Below, piece after piece: positions 33,930 through 43,075 of a DNA stretch of 64,000 bases. A program made the position numbers and the translations under genes. The DNA lies in the NCBI GenBank assembly GCA_963797485.1, contig CAWCPF010000003.1:372001-436000 (forward strand), written 5' to 3'. A model generated the notes under the pieces. The model saw nothing but the letters and a program-made list of their open reading frames with translations. It ran no database searches and was not told where the DNA came from. The number at the start of each line of letters is the position of its first letter. Position 1 is the first letter of the stretch. Origin of the DNA: CAWAND01 sp963797485. Its GTDB lineage: Bacteria > Chloroflexota > Anaerolineae > Anaerolineales > E44-bin32.

Positions 33930-35336
33930 TCACTGGCCCAGGCGGTTGATGCCGTCAAAGGCGGCCGTCTTGTAACACTCGGCCAGCGTGGGATAGTTGA
34001 AGACGGTCTGCACAAAGTAGTCAACCGTCCCGCCAAAAGCCAGGACCGCCTGGCCGATGTGGATCAACTCGCTGGCCCCGGCGCCGATGATGTGCACCGC
34101 CAACAGCTTGCGGGTCTCCAGATGAAAAATCAGTTTCAGCAGTCCGGTCTCGTCGCCGATGATCTGCCCGCGGGCGATCTCGCGGTAATGGGCCTTGCCG
34201 ACTTCGTACGGAATGCCGGCCTCGGTCAACTCGGCCTCGGTGCGGCCGACGGTGGAGATCTCCGGGATGGTGTAGATCCCGTACGGGAAGAGCTCAGGCA
34301 CGCTGTTGGCGGGGATCCCGAACGTGTGGCAGGTAGCTAGGCGGCCCTGTTCCATGGATGTGGCTGCCAGGCTGGGGAACCCGATCACATCCCCGGCGGC
34401 GTAGATATTGGGCACCTCGGTCTGATAGTGCTCGTTTACCTTTAACCGGCCGCGGTCGTCGGCCGTGAGGCCGGCGGCCGGCAGGTTTAGCGTTTCGGTG
34501 GCTCCGGTGCGACCGACGCTGTAGAGGGCCTTCTCGGTCCAGATTTCTTTGCCGCTCTCGAGGTCGATGCGGACGCGCTCTTTGCCCTCGCCGTTGACGG
34601 CGGTGATGTGGCGCACAGTTTCATTCAGCCGCAGGGTGACGCGATCCTGACGCATCTGGTAGACAAGCGCGTCGACGATCTCCTCGTCCACGAAGGGGAG
34701 CAGATTCGGGCGCTGATCGACGACGGTCACCCGCACACCCAGGGCCGAGAAGATGCAGGCATATTCCAGCCCGATGACCCCGCCGCCCACCACGGTCAGG
34801 GTGCGTGGGACGCTGTCCAGATGCATGATGTCGTCGCTGGCCAGGATATTTGTCTGATCAAAGGGGATGTGATCCGGGCGGGTGGCCGTGGTACCGCAGC
34901 CGATGACCACGAATTGGGACGTGACGTCCCGCTTTTCTTCGCTCTCGCAGTCCTTCAATCGCAATGTGTGGGGATCGACAAACGAGGCTTCGGCGGAGAA
35001 CAGCTCGACCTGGTTGCGGCGGAGCTGGTGCCGGATGACGTCGATCTCATTCTGGATCACATGGTTGGCCCGGAAAAGAAGGTCTGCGACGGTGATGCGC
35101 TCCTTGACCGAATACGAGGCGCCGTAGAAGCCGCGCTGCTGGTAGCCGGAGAGGTACAGCGCGGCCTCGCGAAGGGTCTTGCTGGGGATGGTGCCGGTGT
35201 TGATGCACACCCCGCCGACCACGGTCCGGCGCTCGGCGACGGCCACGCGCTTGCCCAGCTTGGCCGCCTGAATAGCGGCGCGCTGGCCGGCCGGTCCGGT
35301 TCCGATCACTACCAGGTCGTAGTCGAATTCAGCCAA
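33930..35336 (-). CDS. sthA: Soluble pyridine nucleotide transhydrogenase (Si-specific NAD(P)+ transhydrogenase)
   Basis: A 468-residue FAD flavoprotein. FAD motif YDLVVIGTGPAGQRAAIQAA; the redox loop reads GGVCINTGTIPSKTLREA, with Thr in place of the second Cys of lipoamide dehydrogenases, exactly as in SthA. The NAD(P) site GGGVIGLEYACIF and the dimer interface at the C-terminus follow. It re-equilibrates NADPH and NADH. I choose the TTG start at 35336 (LAEFDYDLVVIG), with AAGGA just upstream, giving the length of E. coli SthA (466 aa). The frame is open to 35444, but the extra residues look non-homologous. A near-perfect Rex operator lies 86 bp upstream, linking it to the redox regulon. 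Confidence 0.92.
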   Translation of the reverse strand: MAEFDYDLVVIGTGPAGQRAAIQAAKLGKRVAVAERRTVVGGVCINTGTIPSKTLREAALYLSGYQQRGFYGASYSVKERITVADLLFRANHVIQNEIDVIRHQLRRNQVELFSAEASFVDPHTLRLKDCESEEKRDVTSQFVVIGCGTTATRPDHIPFDQTNILASDDIMHLDSVPRTLTVVGGGVIGLEYACIFSALGVRVTVVDQRPNLLPFVDEEIVDALVYQMRQDRVTLRLNETVRHITAVNGEGKERVRIDLESGKEIWTEKALYSVGRTGATETLNLPAAGLTADDRGRLKVNEHYQTEVPNIYAAGDVIGFPSLAATSMEQGRLATCHTFGIPANSVPELFPYGIYTIPEISTVGRTEAELTEAGIPYEVGKAHYREIARGQIIGDETGLLKLIFHLETRKLLAVHIIGAGASELIHIGQAVLAFGGTVDYFVQTVFNYPTLAECYKTAAFDGINRLGQ

Positions 35337-35421
35337 GGCGATCCTTGAGGATGGGCTGGCGGCGGCGATGCGGGGATGGGTAAATGATACAGCAGTCTCA
35401 GCGGGCAGGTGGCGTCCCGGC

Positions 35422-35439
35422 TTGTGAATTCCATCACAA
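35422..35439 (-). promoter_or_regulatory. Rex-type operator upstream of sthA
   Basis: TTGTGAA-TTCC-ATCACAA, one mismatch from the Rex consensus TTGTGAA-N4-TTCACAA. A TATCAT -10-like hexamer lies 33 bp downstream on the minus strand (35389-35384). Confidence 0.6.
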
Positions 35440-35462
35440 ACCATGCCATGAACTGGCCTGCC

Positions 35463-35708
35463 CTACTCGAGGGGAGGCTCGTCGTCTGCCTCTCCCTGGC
35501 CCATCATCCGCCGCAGGGTGCGGAAGCGGCCGGATGCCGTGCTGGAGACGGCCAGCCCGCGGCGGTGCAGGATGAGCCCGGCCAGCGCGATCAGCGTGCC
35601 GGCCAAGAGCCACCAAGCGTCGCCTTGACCGATGGTCGAACTGACCAGGTAGACCACCATGGTCACCAGGCCGATCAGGATCAGGGCGGAACCCAGGCGG
35701 GCGAGCAA
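35463..35708 (-). CDS. Small two-helix membrane protein
   Basis: An 81-residue protein with two hydrophobic segments (LGSALILIGLVTMVVYLVSS and WWLLAGTLIALAGLIL) and a charged tail. There is no ATG; the best start is TTG at 35708, 41 nt past the aldehyde dehydrogenase stop, and the frame extends back into that gene. The composition fits many small Chloroflexota membrane proteins of unknown role. Translational coupling to the dehydrogenase gene is possible. Confidence 0.55.
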   Translation of the reverse strand: MLARLGSALILIGLVTMVVYLVSSTIGQGDAWWLLAGTLIALAGLILHRRGLAVSSTASGRFRTLRRMMGQGEADDEPPLE

Positions 35709-35748
35709 GGCCGTCAGCCGGTCAACATGGCCACGCGGGGCCAGGCGC

Positions 35749-37338
35749 TCAACGGATGAGCGTGCGGATGTGTTCGTGCATGTACAGCGGCAGATAGTAG
35801 TGCCCGCCGGCATTCTTGCCGGTCGAGCCCGAGCCCTTCCACCCGCCAAAAGGCTGAAATCCGGGCCAGGCGCCGGTTGTGGAACCCTGCGGCCGGTTGG
35901 CGTAGTTGACCCCGGCTTGAATGTGGTCGAAGAACCATTCGGCCTCGGCTTCGCTCCCGTAGAAGCCGGACGTCAGTCCGTAGACCACGTCGTTGGCCAG
36001 GCTCATGGCCTCGTCCAGGCTGTCCACGGCCTCCAGCATGGTTATCGGTAGAAACATCTCGTGCTTCCACAGTCGGTGGCTCCGGTCCACGTCCGCCGCC
36101 ACGGTCGGCTGGCAGAAGTAACCCTGGTCGAAAGCGCCGCCGGTCAGGACCTTCCCGCCGGTCAGGAAAGTGCCCGACTGGGACAGCTCCTCGGTGAACT
36201 CCTTGAACGAGGCGTAAGCGCCCTGGTTGATCACCGGGCCCATGAAGGTGGCGCGGTCGGTCGGATCGCCGACCGTGAGGGCCTGGGTTTTGTCGACGAT
36301 CATTTGTGCCAATTTGTCGTAGACCGGGCGCTCGATGTAGACCCGCGAGTTGGCCGAGCATTTCTGCCCCTGCAGGCCGAAGGCCGAGCGGACAATGCCA
36401 GTGGCGGCGCGTTCGAGATCGGCGTGCTGCGAGACGATGGATGGATTCTTGCCACCCATCTCGAGAATCGTCGGCCGCGGGTATTGTCCGCTTGCAAACT
36501 GGCGGTAGATATGCATGCCGACGTCGAAGGAGCCGGTAAAGGTGAGGCCGTCGGCCTGCTCGCCGTTGATCAGGGCTTCTCCCAGCGTCGAGCCTGGGCC
36601 GGTCACGTAGTTGAAGGACCCTTCCGGCAGCCCGGCGTCGCGGAAACATTCGGCCAGCAGGCGCGCCGTCCAGGGTGTGTCCGTGGCCGGCTTCATCACA
36701 ATCGTGTTGCCTGCCACCATGGCCGCACCCGCCGGCCCGCCGGTCAGCGCGGCCGGGAAGTTGAACGGACTGACCACCAGCCACACGCCGTACGGCAGCA
36801 GGACAGACGTGTTTGAGGCGTCGTAACCTTTGAGGGGATCCTTCCCCATGGCGACCACGTAGCCATCATTGGCCTCGAGCTGGTCGCAGGCATAGCGGAT
36901 CAAATCGGCGGACTCGGCCGCGTCTCCCAGGGCCTCCATGCGGTTCTTGCCGACTTCCATGGACAAGACCGCGCCGAACTCAAAGATGCGCTCATTGATC
37001 CGGTCGGCAGCCCTGCGCATCAGGGCAATTCGCTCCCTCCACGGCATGCGCCCCCACGTGTGTGTGGCGGCTCGAGCTGCCCGCAACGCTTCTTGGGCGT
37101 GTTGGGCATCTCCCTTTTGGAAGGTGGCCAGCATCCAGCGCTTGTCGATCGGCGAGCGGTTTTCGAATTTCTCACCGGCGAAGACGTCCCGGCCATCGAT
37201 CAGCATGGGTACGTCCTGCCCCATCCCGGCTTTCAGAGCCTCCAAGGCGGATTCGTATTGGGTGTGCAGCTCCTCCGGGGGCTCGAACATCGTGGCATAG
37301 GTGAGCCTAAAACCTTTGGCTGGTGCAGGCGCGGCCAT
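35749..37338 (-). CDS. L-glutamate gamma-semialdehyde (P5C) dehydrogenase-type aldehyde dehydrogenase
   Basis: A 529-residue NAD-dependent aldehyde dehydrogenase. LLPYGVWLVVSPFNFPAAL, GNTIVMKPATDTPWTA, the catalytic Glu in ILEMGGKNPSIV and catalytic Cys in GLQGQKCSANSRVYI match the RocA/PutA class, which oxidises glutamate semialdehyde to glutamate in proline degradation. NRSPIDKRWMLATFQKGD near the N-terminus is also typical. No proline dehydrogenase gene is adjacent, so the substrate is inferred. The start at 37338 (MAAPAPAKG) follows AGGAGG; the long upstream frame is unrelated. The promoter TTGACG-N17-TATACT lies about 120 bp upstream. Confidence 0.88.
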   Translation of the reverse strand: MAAPAPAKGFRLTYATMFEPPEELHTQYESALEALKAGMGQDVPMLIDGRDVFAGEKFENRSPIDKRWMLATFQKGDAQHAQEALRAARAATHTWGRMPWRERIALMRRAADRINERIFEFGAVLSMEVGKNRMEALGDAAESADLIRYACDQLEANDGYVVAMGKDPLKGYDASNTSVLLPYGVWLVVSPFNFPAALTGGPAGAAMVAGNTIVMKPATDTPWTARLLAECFRDAGLPEGSFNYVTGPGSTLGEALINGEQADGLTFTGSFDVGMHIYRQFASGQYPRPTILEMGGKNPSIVSQHADLERAATGIVRSAFGLQGQKCSANSRVYIERPVYDKLAQMIVDKTQALTVGDPTDRATFMGPVINQGAYASFKEFTEELSQSGTFLTGGKVLTGGAFDQGYFCQPTVAADVDRSHRLWKHEMFLPITMLEAVDSLDEAMSLANDVVYGLTSGFYGSEAEAEWFFDHIQAGVNYANRPQGSTTGAWPGFQPFGGWKGSGSTGKNAGGHYYLPLYMHEHIRTLIR

Positions 37339-37456
37339 GAATTCAACCTCCTGGAGCGTGGTTACCACGGACGGCCGAGGGCCGTCAGCGTTGGACGTGA
37401 ACGGCACTCGCTGGCTTGCATCCCCTGCCCGGTCTGCCGGGCGCGAGGCCGTGCCC

Positions 37457-37485
37457 AGTATATACGGCGCGCTCGCGGCCGTCAA
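37457..37485 (-). promoter_or_regulatory. Promoter of the aldehyde dehydrogenase gene
   Basis: Minus strand TTGACG (37485-37480), 17 bp, TATACT (37462-37457). Confidence 0.65.
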
Positions 37486-37495
37486 AACCGGGGAG

Positions 37496-37501
37496 TATAC
37501 T
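37496..37501 (+). promoter_or_regulatory. -10 box of the divergent phosphatase-like gene
   Basis: TATACT 30 nt ahead of the GTG start at 37532. The -35 is weak, and the region is shared with the divergent aldehyde dehydrogenase promoter. Confidence 0.45.
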
Positions 37502-37531
37502 CGCCGGCGCGGGCGACAATGGAGGTCCTGT

Positions 37532-37972
37532 GTGAGTTGGGTGCATGACCGCATCTTCGCCGCCGGCGGCGAGCAAATCCCCAAGGACTGGGGAGCCTTC
37601 AGCGATCAGACGGGGATCGAGGCGGTGGTGCACCTCTCGCCTGCGGGGCCGATGCCGTTCCATGGACCCGTGCCTCACGCGTATCTGTGGCTGAATGTGG
37701 ATCAGGAAGACCAGGCCGAGGCGGGCACACGCCGCCTGGCCGGGGAATTCGTGCTCGACTGCCTGAAGGACGGCCGAAGCGTGTTGCTGCACAGCGCCAT
37801 CGGCCGGCATCGGACCCGCTGGGTCTTCACCGCCTTCCTGATTTGCAGCGGGGTGGCGTTGCCGCGGGCGTTGGGGCAGGCGGCCCGGCCTCCTTGGCTG
37901 GCACCCTATCACACCGATGAGAGCCGCTGGGCGACCCTGATCGAGCTCCTTGACCGTGCGACAGCCGACTGA
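37532..37972 (+). CDS. Protein-tyrosine-phosphatase-like protein lacking the catalytic cysteine
   Basis: A 146-residue protein with the small dual-specificity phosphatase layout. The P-loop position reads VLLHSAIGRHRTRWVF, i.e. H-S-x5-R in place of the obligatory H-C-x5-R signature, so it should be inactive as a phosphatase but may still bind phosphorylated ligands. AYLWLNVDQEDQAE sits where the general-acid loop is expected. The GTG start at 37532 has GGAGG at 37521-37525. Next gene is the DUF429 protein 100 bp downstream in the same direction. A single base change could also explain Cys to Ser, so sequencing error is possible. Confidence 0.7.
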   Translation: MSWVHDRIFAAGGEQIPKDWGAFSDQTGIEAVVHLSPAGPMPFHGPVPHAYLWLNVDQEDQAEAGTRRLAGEFVLDCLKDGRSVLLHSAIGRHRTRWVFTAFLICSGVALPRALGQAARPPWLAPYHTDESRWATLIELLDRATAD

Positions 37973-38072
37973 CGAACGGCACGCGGCTCCGGATCGGCCG
38001 ATAGTGGACACCGGGGTGGACTTGCAGTATGGTGGCCCGGCCGCCCGCGCGCGGCGGGACTGAGGGAGTGAG

Positions 38073-38849
38073 ATGCTCTTTGATGGCGCGGTCTTCATCG
38101 GGATCGATGCGACAGCCGGCGACCGACCGCTGCCGGTGGCTGCTCTGGACGCCGACCTGCGCCCGGTGGCATCGGGCGAGATGGGGTTCGAAGACGTGCT
38201 GGCATTCGCCGCTGGCCAGTCGCAGGCTGTGATCGCCGTCGATGCGCCTCAGGGAGGCCCCGCGGGTCTGCTCTCCCAGCCCGACGTGCGGTCCCGCTTG
38301 GGCCTGGCGCCCGAGGGAGGCGCCTGGCAGGGATGGAGGCTGTGCGAATTCGCGTTACGCCGGCGCGGCATGCGCATGGCCAGCACCCCCAGCATGCGGG
38401 CGCTGGCCCCGGGTTGGGTCGAGCGCGGCCGGCAGCTGCACGCGCGCCTGAAAGGTCTGGGATACCGCAATTTCGTGGCCGGTGAGCCGCCGGGGGAACG
38501 CATGCTGCTTGAGCTGCACCCAAACGCCGCCTTCACCGTCCTGCTGGATCGGCAGCCCCTGCCCAAGGCTACCTTGGAAGGAAGGCTGCAGCGCCAGCTC
38601 ATTTTGCATCTCAAAGGCGTGGATATTCCCAACCCGATGCGGGCGCTCGAAGAAATCACCCGCCATCATTTGCTGACCGGGCAGCTCCCGCTGGATGAGC
38701 TGCTTAGCCCGGGTGAGTTGGACGCCATGGTGGGTGCCTACACGGCCAACCTGGCGGGAGTGGACCCCGGCCGGGTTTGCCAGGAAGGCGATCGGGAAGA
38801 GGGGTTGATCACTCTTCCGGTGGCAGAACTTCGGCCCAACTACACCTGA
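38073..38849 (+). CDS. DUF429 family protein (RNase H-like fold)
   Basis: A 258-residue protein whose start FIGIDATAGDRPLPVAALD and AVIAVDAPQG carry the two Asp residues typical of the DUF429/RNase H-like superfamily. MLLELHPNAAFTVLLDRQPLPK and ELDAMVGAYTANLAG are further conserved blocks, the latter with the third acidic cluster. Predicted to be a nuclease on fold grounds only; no biochemical role is established to my knowledge. The stop converges on potA with 41 bp of overlap. AGGGAG precedes the ATG. Confidence 0.82.
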   Translation: MLFDGAVFIGIDATAGDRPLPVAALDADLRPVASGEMGFEDVLAFAAGQSQAVIAVDAPQGGPAGLLSQPDVRSRLGLAPEGGAWQGWRLCEFALRRRGMRMASTPSMRALAPGWVERGRQLHARLKGLGYRNFVAGEPPGERMLLELHPNAAFTVLLDRQPLPKATLEGRLQRQLILHLKGVDIPNPMRALEEITRHHLLTGQLPLDELLSPGELDAMVGAYTANLAGVDPGRVCQEGDREEGLITLPVAELRPNYT

Positions 38850-40005
38850 GCGTGGGCGGTCGGGAAGCCGGCGGCTGAGCGCGGGCGCTTCCGACACGCG
38901 CCTCCACCAGGACACGTGCATCTTCGGCATCCCAGGCCACAAATACCTGTTCGCCTACTTTATAGCCGCCCAGATGATGGGTGGCGTCGTTTTGTACGCG
39001 AACCACAAGCCTGACCCCGCTTGAGAGCTGAACAACGTAGCGCGTGTCGGTCCCGATGTAGACCACCTCTTGAATCTTGCCCGGCATGCCTTCGCCCGGG
39101 TGGCCATTGGCGCGTGCCAGGGCCAGTTTCTCCGGACGCACAATCAGGGTCACATCCCCATCAACGGGAAGCTTGCGGCGCGGCGTGCGCGCCATGACGT
39201 GGGATCCGGCCACATCAACTTCCACATGGCCATTGTGGAAGCCTTGGATGTGGCCGTCGAGAAAGTTGGTCTCACCCACGAAGTCGGCCACGAAGCGCGT
39301 GGACGGATCCTCATAGATATCGATCGGATGTCCGACCTGGAGGATATGCCCGCCGTCCATGACGGCGATCCGGTCCGACATCGTCAGGGCCTCTTCCTGG
39401 TCGTGGGTGACGTAGATGAAGGTGATGCCAACCTTGGTCTGCAGGTGCTTGAGTTCCAACTGCATGGCCTTGCGGAGCTTGAGGTCCAACGCCCCCAGGG
39501 GCTCGTCGAGGAGCAGCACGCTGGGTTCGTTGACCAGGGCGCGCGCCAGGGCGACGCGCTGCTGCTGGCCCCCGGACAACTGGCCGGGCTTGCGGTCTTC
39601 CAATCCTTCGAGTTGAACCAGCCGGATGGCCTCTTTGGCGCGCGCCAAGCGCTCCGGTCGGGCCACATGTTTAACCGCCAGCCCGAACTCGACGTTCTCG
39701 GCCACGGTCAGGTGGGGGAACAGGGCATAGTTCTGGAAGACGGTGTTGACCGGCCGCCGGTTAGGCGGCACATGCGACATCGGCTGGCCCTGGATGTGAA
39801 TCTCGCCCTCGCTCGGGCTCTCGAATCCGGCGATCATTCGCAATGTCGTGGTCTTGCCGCAGCCGCTCGGCCCGAGCAAGGTGAAGAACTCGCCTTGGCG
39901 GATGGCCAGGTCCATATGGTGCACGGCCTGGACGTCTGAGCCCGGCCCCCGCTGGCTGCCAAAGTTCTTGCTCACGCCCAGCATTTCCACCGCATAGTCG
40001 TTCAT
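38809..40005 (-). CDS. potA: Spermidine/putrescine ABC transporter ATP-binding protein
   Basis: A 398-residue ABC ATPase with Walker A GPSGCGKTT, signature LSGGQQQRVALARAL, Walker B VLLLDEPLGALD and H-loop THDQEEAL, followed by a C-terminal TOBE domain (GMPGKIQEVVYIGTDTRYVVQL). It powers uptake of polyamines through the PotBC channel. Its start overlaps the potC stop by 4 nt. The order potD-potB-potC-potA on the minus strand is a single operon. Confidence 0.93.
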   Translation of the reverse strand: MNDYAVEMLGVSKNFGSQRGPGSDVQAVHHMDLAIRQGEFFTLLGPSGCGKTTTLRMIAGFESPSEGEIHIQGQPMSHVPPNRRPVNTVFQNYALFPHLTVAENVEFGLAVKHVARPERLARAKEAIRLVQLEGLEDRKPGQLSGGQQQRVALARALVNEPSVLLLDEPLGALDLKLRKAMQLELKHLQTKVGITFIYVTHDQEEALTMSDRIAVMDGGHILQVGHPIDIYEDPSTRFVADFVGETNFLDGHIQGFHNGHVEVDVAGSHVMARTPRRKLPVDGDVTLIVRPEKLALARANGHPGEGMPGKIQEVVYIGTDTRYVVQLSSGVRLVVRVQNDATHHLGGYKVGEQVFVAWDAEDARVLVEARVGSARAQPPASRPPTLRCSWAEVLPPEE

Positions 40006-40817
40006 GTGGCACTCTCCGGGACTCGGCTTTGCGAGGTCCCTGAACGCCGCAGCGCTTCGGATATGCCCAGGATCACGACCGAGGCCAGCATCAGGATGGC
40101 GGCCAGGGTCACAATCAGGGGCAAGCGCCGCGGGAAGCGGAGCTGCGAATAGAGGTAGATCGGCAGGGTCGGATCATGTCCGATGATGAACACCGACATG
40201 GCGTATTCGTCAAACGAAGTCGTGAACGCCGTGAGGAAAGCGGCCACCAGGGCGGGAAAGGTGATGGGCAGGACAACGCGCCATAGGCTTTGCCAGTAGC
40301 TGGCGCCGAGATCCATAGCGGCTTCCTCGAGGTTCTCCTGGAAGCCGGCCAGGCGTGAGGCGATGATCAGCATCGTGATAGGGATATTCACGACCACGTG
40401 CCCCAGGCCCACGGTCCACAAGTTCAATTCCCAATTGAGAACCTGCCGGAACAGGATCAGCAGCGCCACACCGAGCACAATGGACGGGATGACCAGCGGG
40501 ATGGCGGCCAAACCAAGGAACGCGCTCCGGCCGGGAAACTGAAAGCGCAGGATCCCCACGGCGGCCATGGCGCCAAGCACTGTGGCCACCAGCGATGACC
40601 CAAAGCCGACGATCAGGCTGTTGCGAACTGATTCGAGCAGCGTCCCGGCGTCGGCCAGGGCGGCGTACCAGCGCAGGGTGAACCCGCGCAGCGGAAAGAC
40701 CAGGCTGTCGGCGTCATTAAAGGAGAAGACGATCAGCAGCAGGATGGGCAGATACAGGAACAGCAGCATCAAGGCCACATAAGCCGATCCGGGTGTCAAC
40801 CAGAAGCGACGCTGCAT
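40002..40817 (-). CDS. potC: Spermidine/putrescine ABC transporter permease PotC
   Basis: A 271-residue inner-membrane permease with six predicted helices. The EAA-loop that docks the ATPase reads LEEAAMDLGASYWQSLWRVVLPIT. The N-terminal YLPILLLIVFSFND and C-terminal half match PotC. It pairs with PotB; the gap between them is 3 bp. The potA start overlaps its stop. Confidence 0.93.
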   Translation of the reverse strand: MQRRFWLTPGSAYVALMLLFLYLPILLLIVFSFNDADSLVFPLRGFTLRWYAALADAGTLLESVRNSLIVGFGSSLVATVLGAMAAVGILRFQFPGRSAFLGLAAIPLVIPSIVLGVALLILFRQVLNWELNLWTVGLGHVVVNIPITMLIIASRLAGFQENLEEAAMDLGASYWQSLWRVVLPITFPALVAAFLTAFTTSFDEYAMSVFIIGHDPTLPIYLYSQLRFPRRLPLIVTLAAILMLASVVILGISEALRRSGTSQSRVPESAT

Positions 40818-40820
40818 CGC

Positions 40821-41672
40821 CTAGAATCCGGCCAGATCGGCCAGGCGCGTATAGCGGCCGACAACCAGCAGCGGCAGAAGCACGGCGATCAACAGGGCCA
40901 TGCTCATGATCGAACCCATCGGCCAGTTGAGCGCGCTCAGGAACTGATCCTGGATGATGTTGCCGTACATCACCCCGCTCGGGCCTCCCACGAGCGAAGG
41001 CGTCACGTATTCGCCGACGGTTGGGATAAACACGAACAAGAATCCGGCGATGACCCCCGGCATGCTGAGGGGGACCGTGATCCGAAAGAACGTCTGCCAG
41101 CGCGCCGCCCCGAGGTCGGCGGCCAACTCCAGCAGGCTGCGATCGATGCGCTCGAGGGCGGCGAAGATGGGCAGCGCCACAAACGGGATCCATGAATACA
41201 CCAGGGTGATAATGACGGCCGATTGGTTGTACAGGAGCACGGGAAGGGCTTCGTGGGTGAAGCCTGCGCCCTGGAGCAGGCTGTTGAGGACGCCGCTCGG
41301 GCCCAGGATGATCTTCCAGGAGAGCACGCGCAACAAGTAGCTGGTCCACGCCGGGATGATCAAGGCCGTGAGCAGCGCCACGCGGTACGCCCCAGCCTGG
41401 AAGGAAAGGACATAGGCGACCGGAAACGATAAGACAACCGTCAGGACCGAAACGATCATGGCAATCCCGAAGGATTTCAATAGCAGCCGGTGAAATGCGA
41501 AATCGGAGATGAACGTTCGGTAGGTCTCAAGGGAGAACTGCTGGCTGCTCGGACCAAAGGTGCCTGAGTGAAAAGTGACGGCCGCCATCGTCACGACCGG
41601 GACGACAAGCAACGCCACCAGCCATGCGGTGGGCGGGATCATCAGGACCAGGATGCGACGGCGGTCTGTCAC
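40821..41672 (-). CDS. potB: Spermidine/putrescine ABC transporter permease PotB
   Basis: A 283-residue permease with six predicted helices and EAA loop LLELAADLGAARWQTFFRITVPLS. WTSYLLRVLSWKIILGPSGVLN and FIPTVGEYVTPSLVGG are typical of PotB. It lies 53 bp downstream of potD. A GGGGCCCC-containing hairpin in that gap (41678-41711) may tune expression between the binding protein and the membrane components. Confidence 0.92.
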   Translation of the reverse strand: MTDRRRILVLMIPPTAWLVALLVVPVVTMAAVTFHSGTFGPSSQQFSLETYRTFISDFAFHRLLLKSFGIAMIVSVLTVVLSFPVAYVLSFQAGAYRVALLTALIIPAWTSYLLRVLSWKIILGPSGVLNSLLQGAGFTHEALPVLLYNQSAVIITLVYSWIPFVALPIFAALERIDRSLLELAADLGAARWQTFFRITVPLSMPGVIAGFLFVFIPTVGEYVTPSLVGGPSGVMYGNIIQDQFLSALNWPMGSIMSMALLIAVLLPLLVVGRYTRLADLAGF

Positions 41673-41725
41673 GTGGGTAGGGGGCCCCTTCTGGATGGAA
41701 GGGGCCCCCCTTCCTCGCGGCGCCT

Positions 41726-42898
41726 TTAGGGCGACGCCTTAACCTGATTCCAGATGTCGGACATCATCTGACGCTGTTCCTCGGTCAGGGGCTTATAGAA
41801 GACGGTGTTGTCGAAAAGCGTGTCCAGGTTGTCCAGGCCCATGACCTGGATGACCAGATCATCGACCTGCGGGACGGCATCCATGTTGGAAAAGCCGTAC
41901 CAGTATGTGTTGGCCAGCGCCGCCATCGAATCCGGCGCAATCGAGGCATCCAGCAGCTCGTAAGCCAGATCCACGTTGGTGGCGTCGCTGGTGATGCCGT
42001 AGCCACACACCCACGCCAGCCGGCCTTCGGTGGGGGTGATGTAGCTGACGTCGTACCCCGAGTCGAGCGCGTTGGCGTATGCGTCCTGCCAGGCGTTGGT
42101 CAGGATCCAGGAGTCACCGGTGGTCGGCAGCTCATAGGTCTCGGTGTAGTCCTTCCAGTAGGTCAGCAGATGCGACTTCAATTCGATTAACTTCTGCTGG
42201 ACCTGCTGCTGCTGGTCGGGCGTAGTATTCCAGGGGTCAAAGCCCATGGCCAGCGAGGCGTCGATAAAGGCCGCCTCGGCGTTGTCCCATTCGGCGATGT
42301 GGCCGCTGAAGGCCGGGTCCCACAGGTCGGCCCACGAGGTCACCGGCTTGGGTACCAGGTCGTTTCTGACGAGCAGGGTCTCGAAGCCCCAATCCCAGGG
42401 CACGAAGTACTGCTGGCCGTTGATCTGCCCGAGAGCGGCCAGGCGCGGGTCCACTCCGGACCAGTTACTCAACCGCGACGTATCGATCGGCTGGACCAGC
42501 CCGCGGTCGACCCAGAGCTGGAACCACGAGTTGCACGGGTGCACGATGTCGGCATGAAAACCGCTCTGAGCCTTGGTGAAGGCCTCGGCATCGTCGGCGA
42601 AGAAGGTGTACTGAAGCAGCTCATTCACCTGGTCGCCGTACTTGTCTGTGAAGGGGGCGAAGAACTCCGGGTAGCTGGTGGCCTCGTAACCGGACCACTC
42701 AAGGATCGACAGGGGCTCGCCCGGTCCGGACGGCGTTTCGGCAACCGGGGCGGTCGTGGGTGAGCCCTGTTCCGGAGGCTGTGTGGCGGGCGGCGCAGAC
42801 GTCGTCGGAGCGGCGCCGCCGCAGGCTGCCAGCAGCAGCGCGGCGACAAGCGACAAAGTCGCCGCCCGCCAGATCGTGTCCACCAGTGGTTTCTTCAT
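41726..42898 (-). CDS. potD: Spermidine/putrescine-binding lipoprotein
   Basis: A 390-residue periplasmic-type binding lipoprotein with signal peptide and lipobox LLAAC, a Pro/Thr linker, and the type II binding fold of PotD/PotF. LSILEWSGYEATSYPEFFAPF, DIVHPCNSWFQLWVDRGLVQPID, FVPWDWGFETLLVRND and the aromatic residues around the ligand cleft fit polyamine binding. The first 18 residues of the longest frame are dropped because the signal begins at 42898 (MKKPLVDTIW), preceded by GGAGAG. First structural gene of the pot operon. Confidence 0.92.
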   Translation of the reverse strand: MKKPLVDTIWRAATLSLVAALLLAACGGAAPTTSAPPATQPPEQGSPTTAPVAETPSGPGEPLSILEWSGYEATSYPEFFAPFTDKYGDQVNELLQYTFFADDAEAFTKAQSGFHADIVHPCNSWFQLWVDRGLVQPIDTSRLSNWSGVDPRLAALGQINGQQYFVPWDWGFETLLVRNDLVPKPVTSWADLWDPAFSGHIAEWDNAEAAFIDASLAMGFDPWNTTPDQQQQVQQKLIELKSHLLTYWKDYTETYELPTTGDSWILTNAWQDAYANALDSGYDVSYITPTEGRLAWVCGYGITSDATNVDLAYELLDASIAPDSMAALANTYWYGFSNMDAVPQVDDLVIQVMGLDNLDTLFDNTVFYKPLTEEQRQMMSDIWNQVKASP

Positions 42899-43075
42899 CT
42901 TGTCTCTCCTCTCCCAAGTGGTGGCTTGTGCCACAAGTCGTCTGCGCCTCACCGATCGCGTCTGGGGAGAGGCGCCAAGAGTTCCGGGATCATCAACCGA
43001 TAATGCAAACCGGCGCGCGGGCCGCGCGCTTCCGATGGTCGATTGCAGTCAGCTCGATTTGGAGTTGGAGGGTCC

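Noticed and set aside
36061..36816. Plus-strand frame opposite the aldehyde dehydrogenase
   Set aside because: It is a shadow of a well-conserved gene in GC-rich DNA, with no recognisable protein motif.
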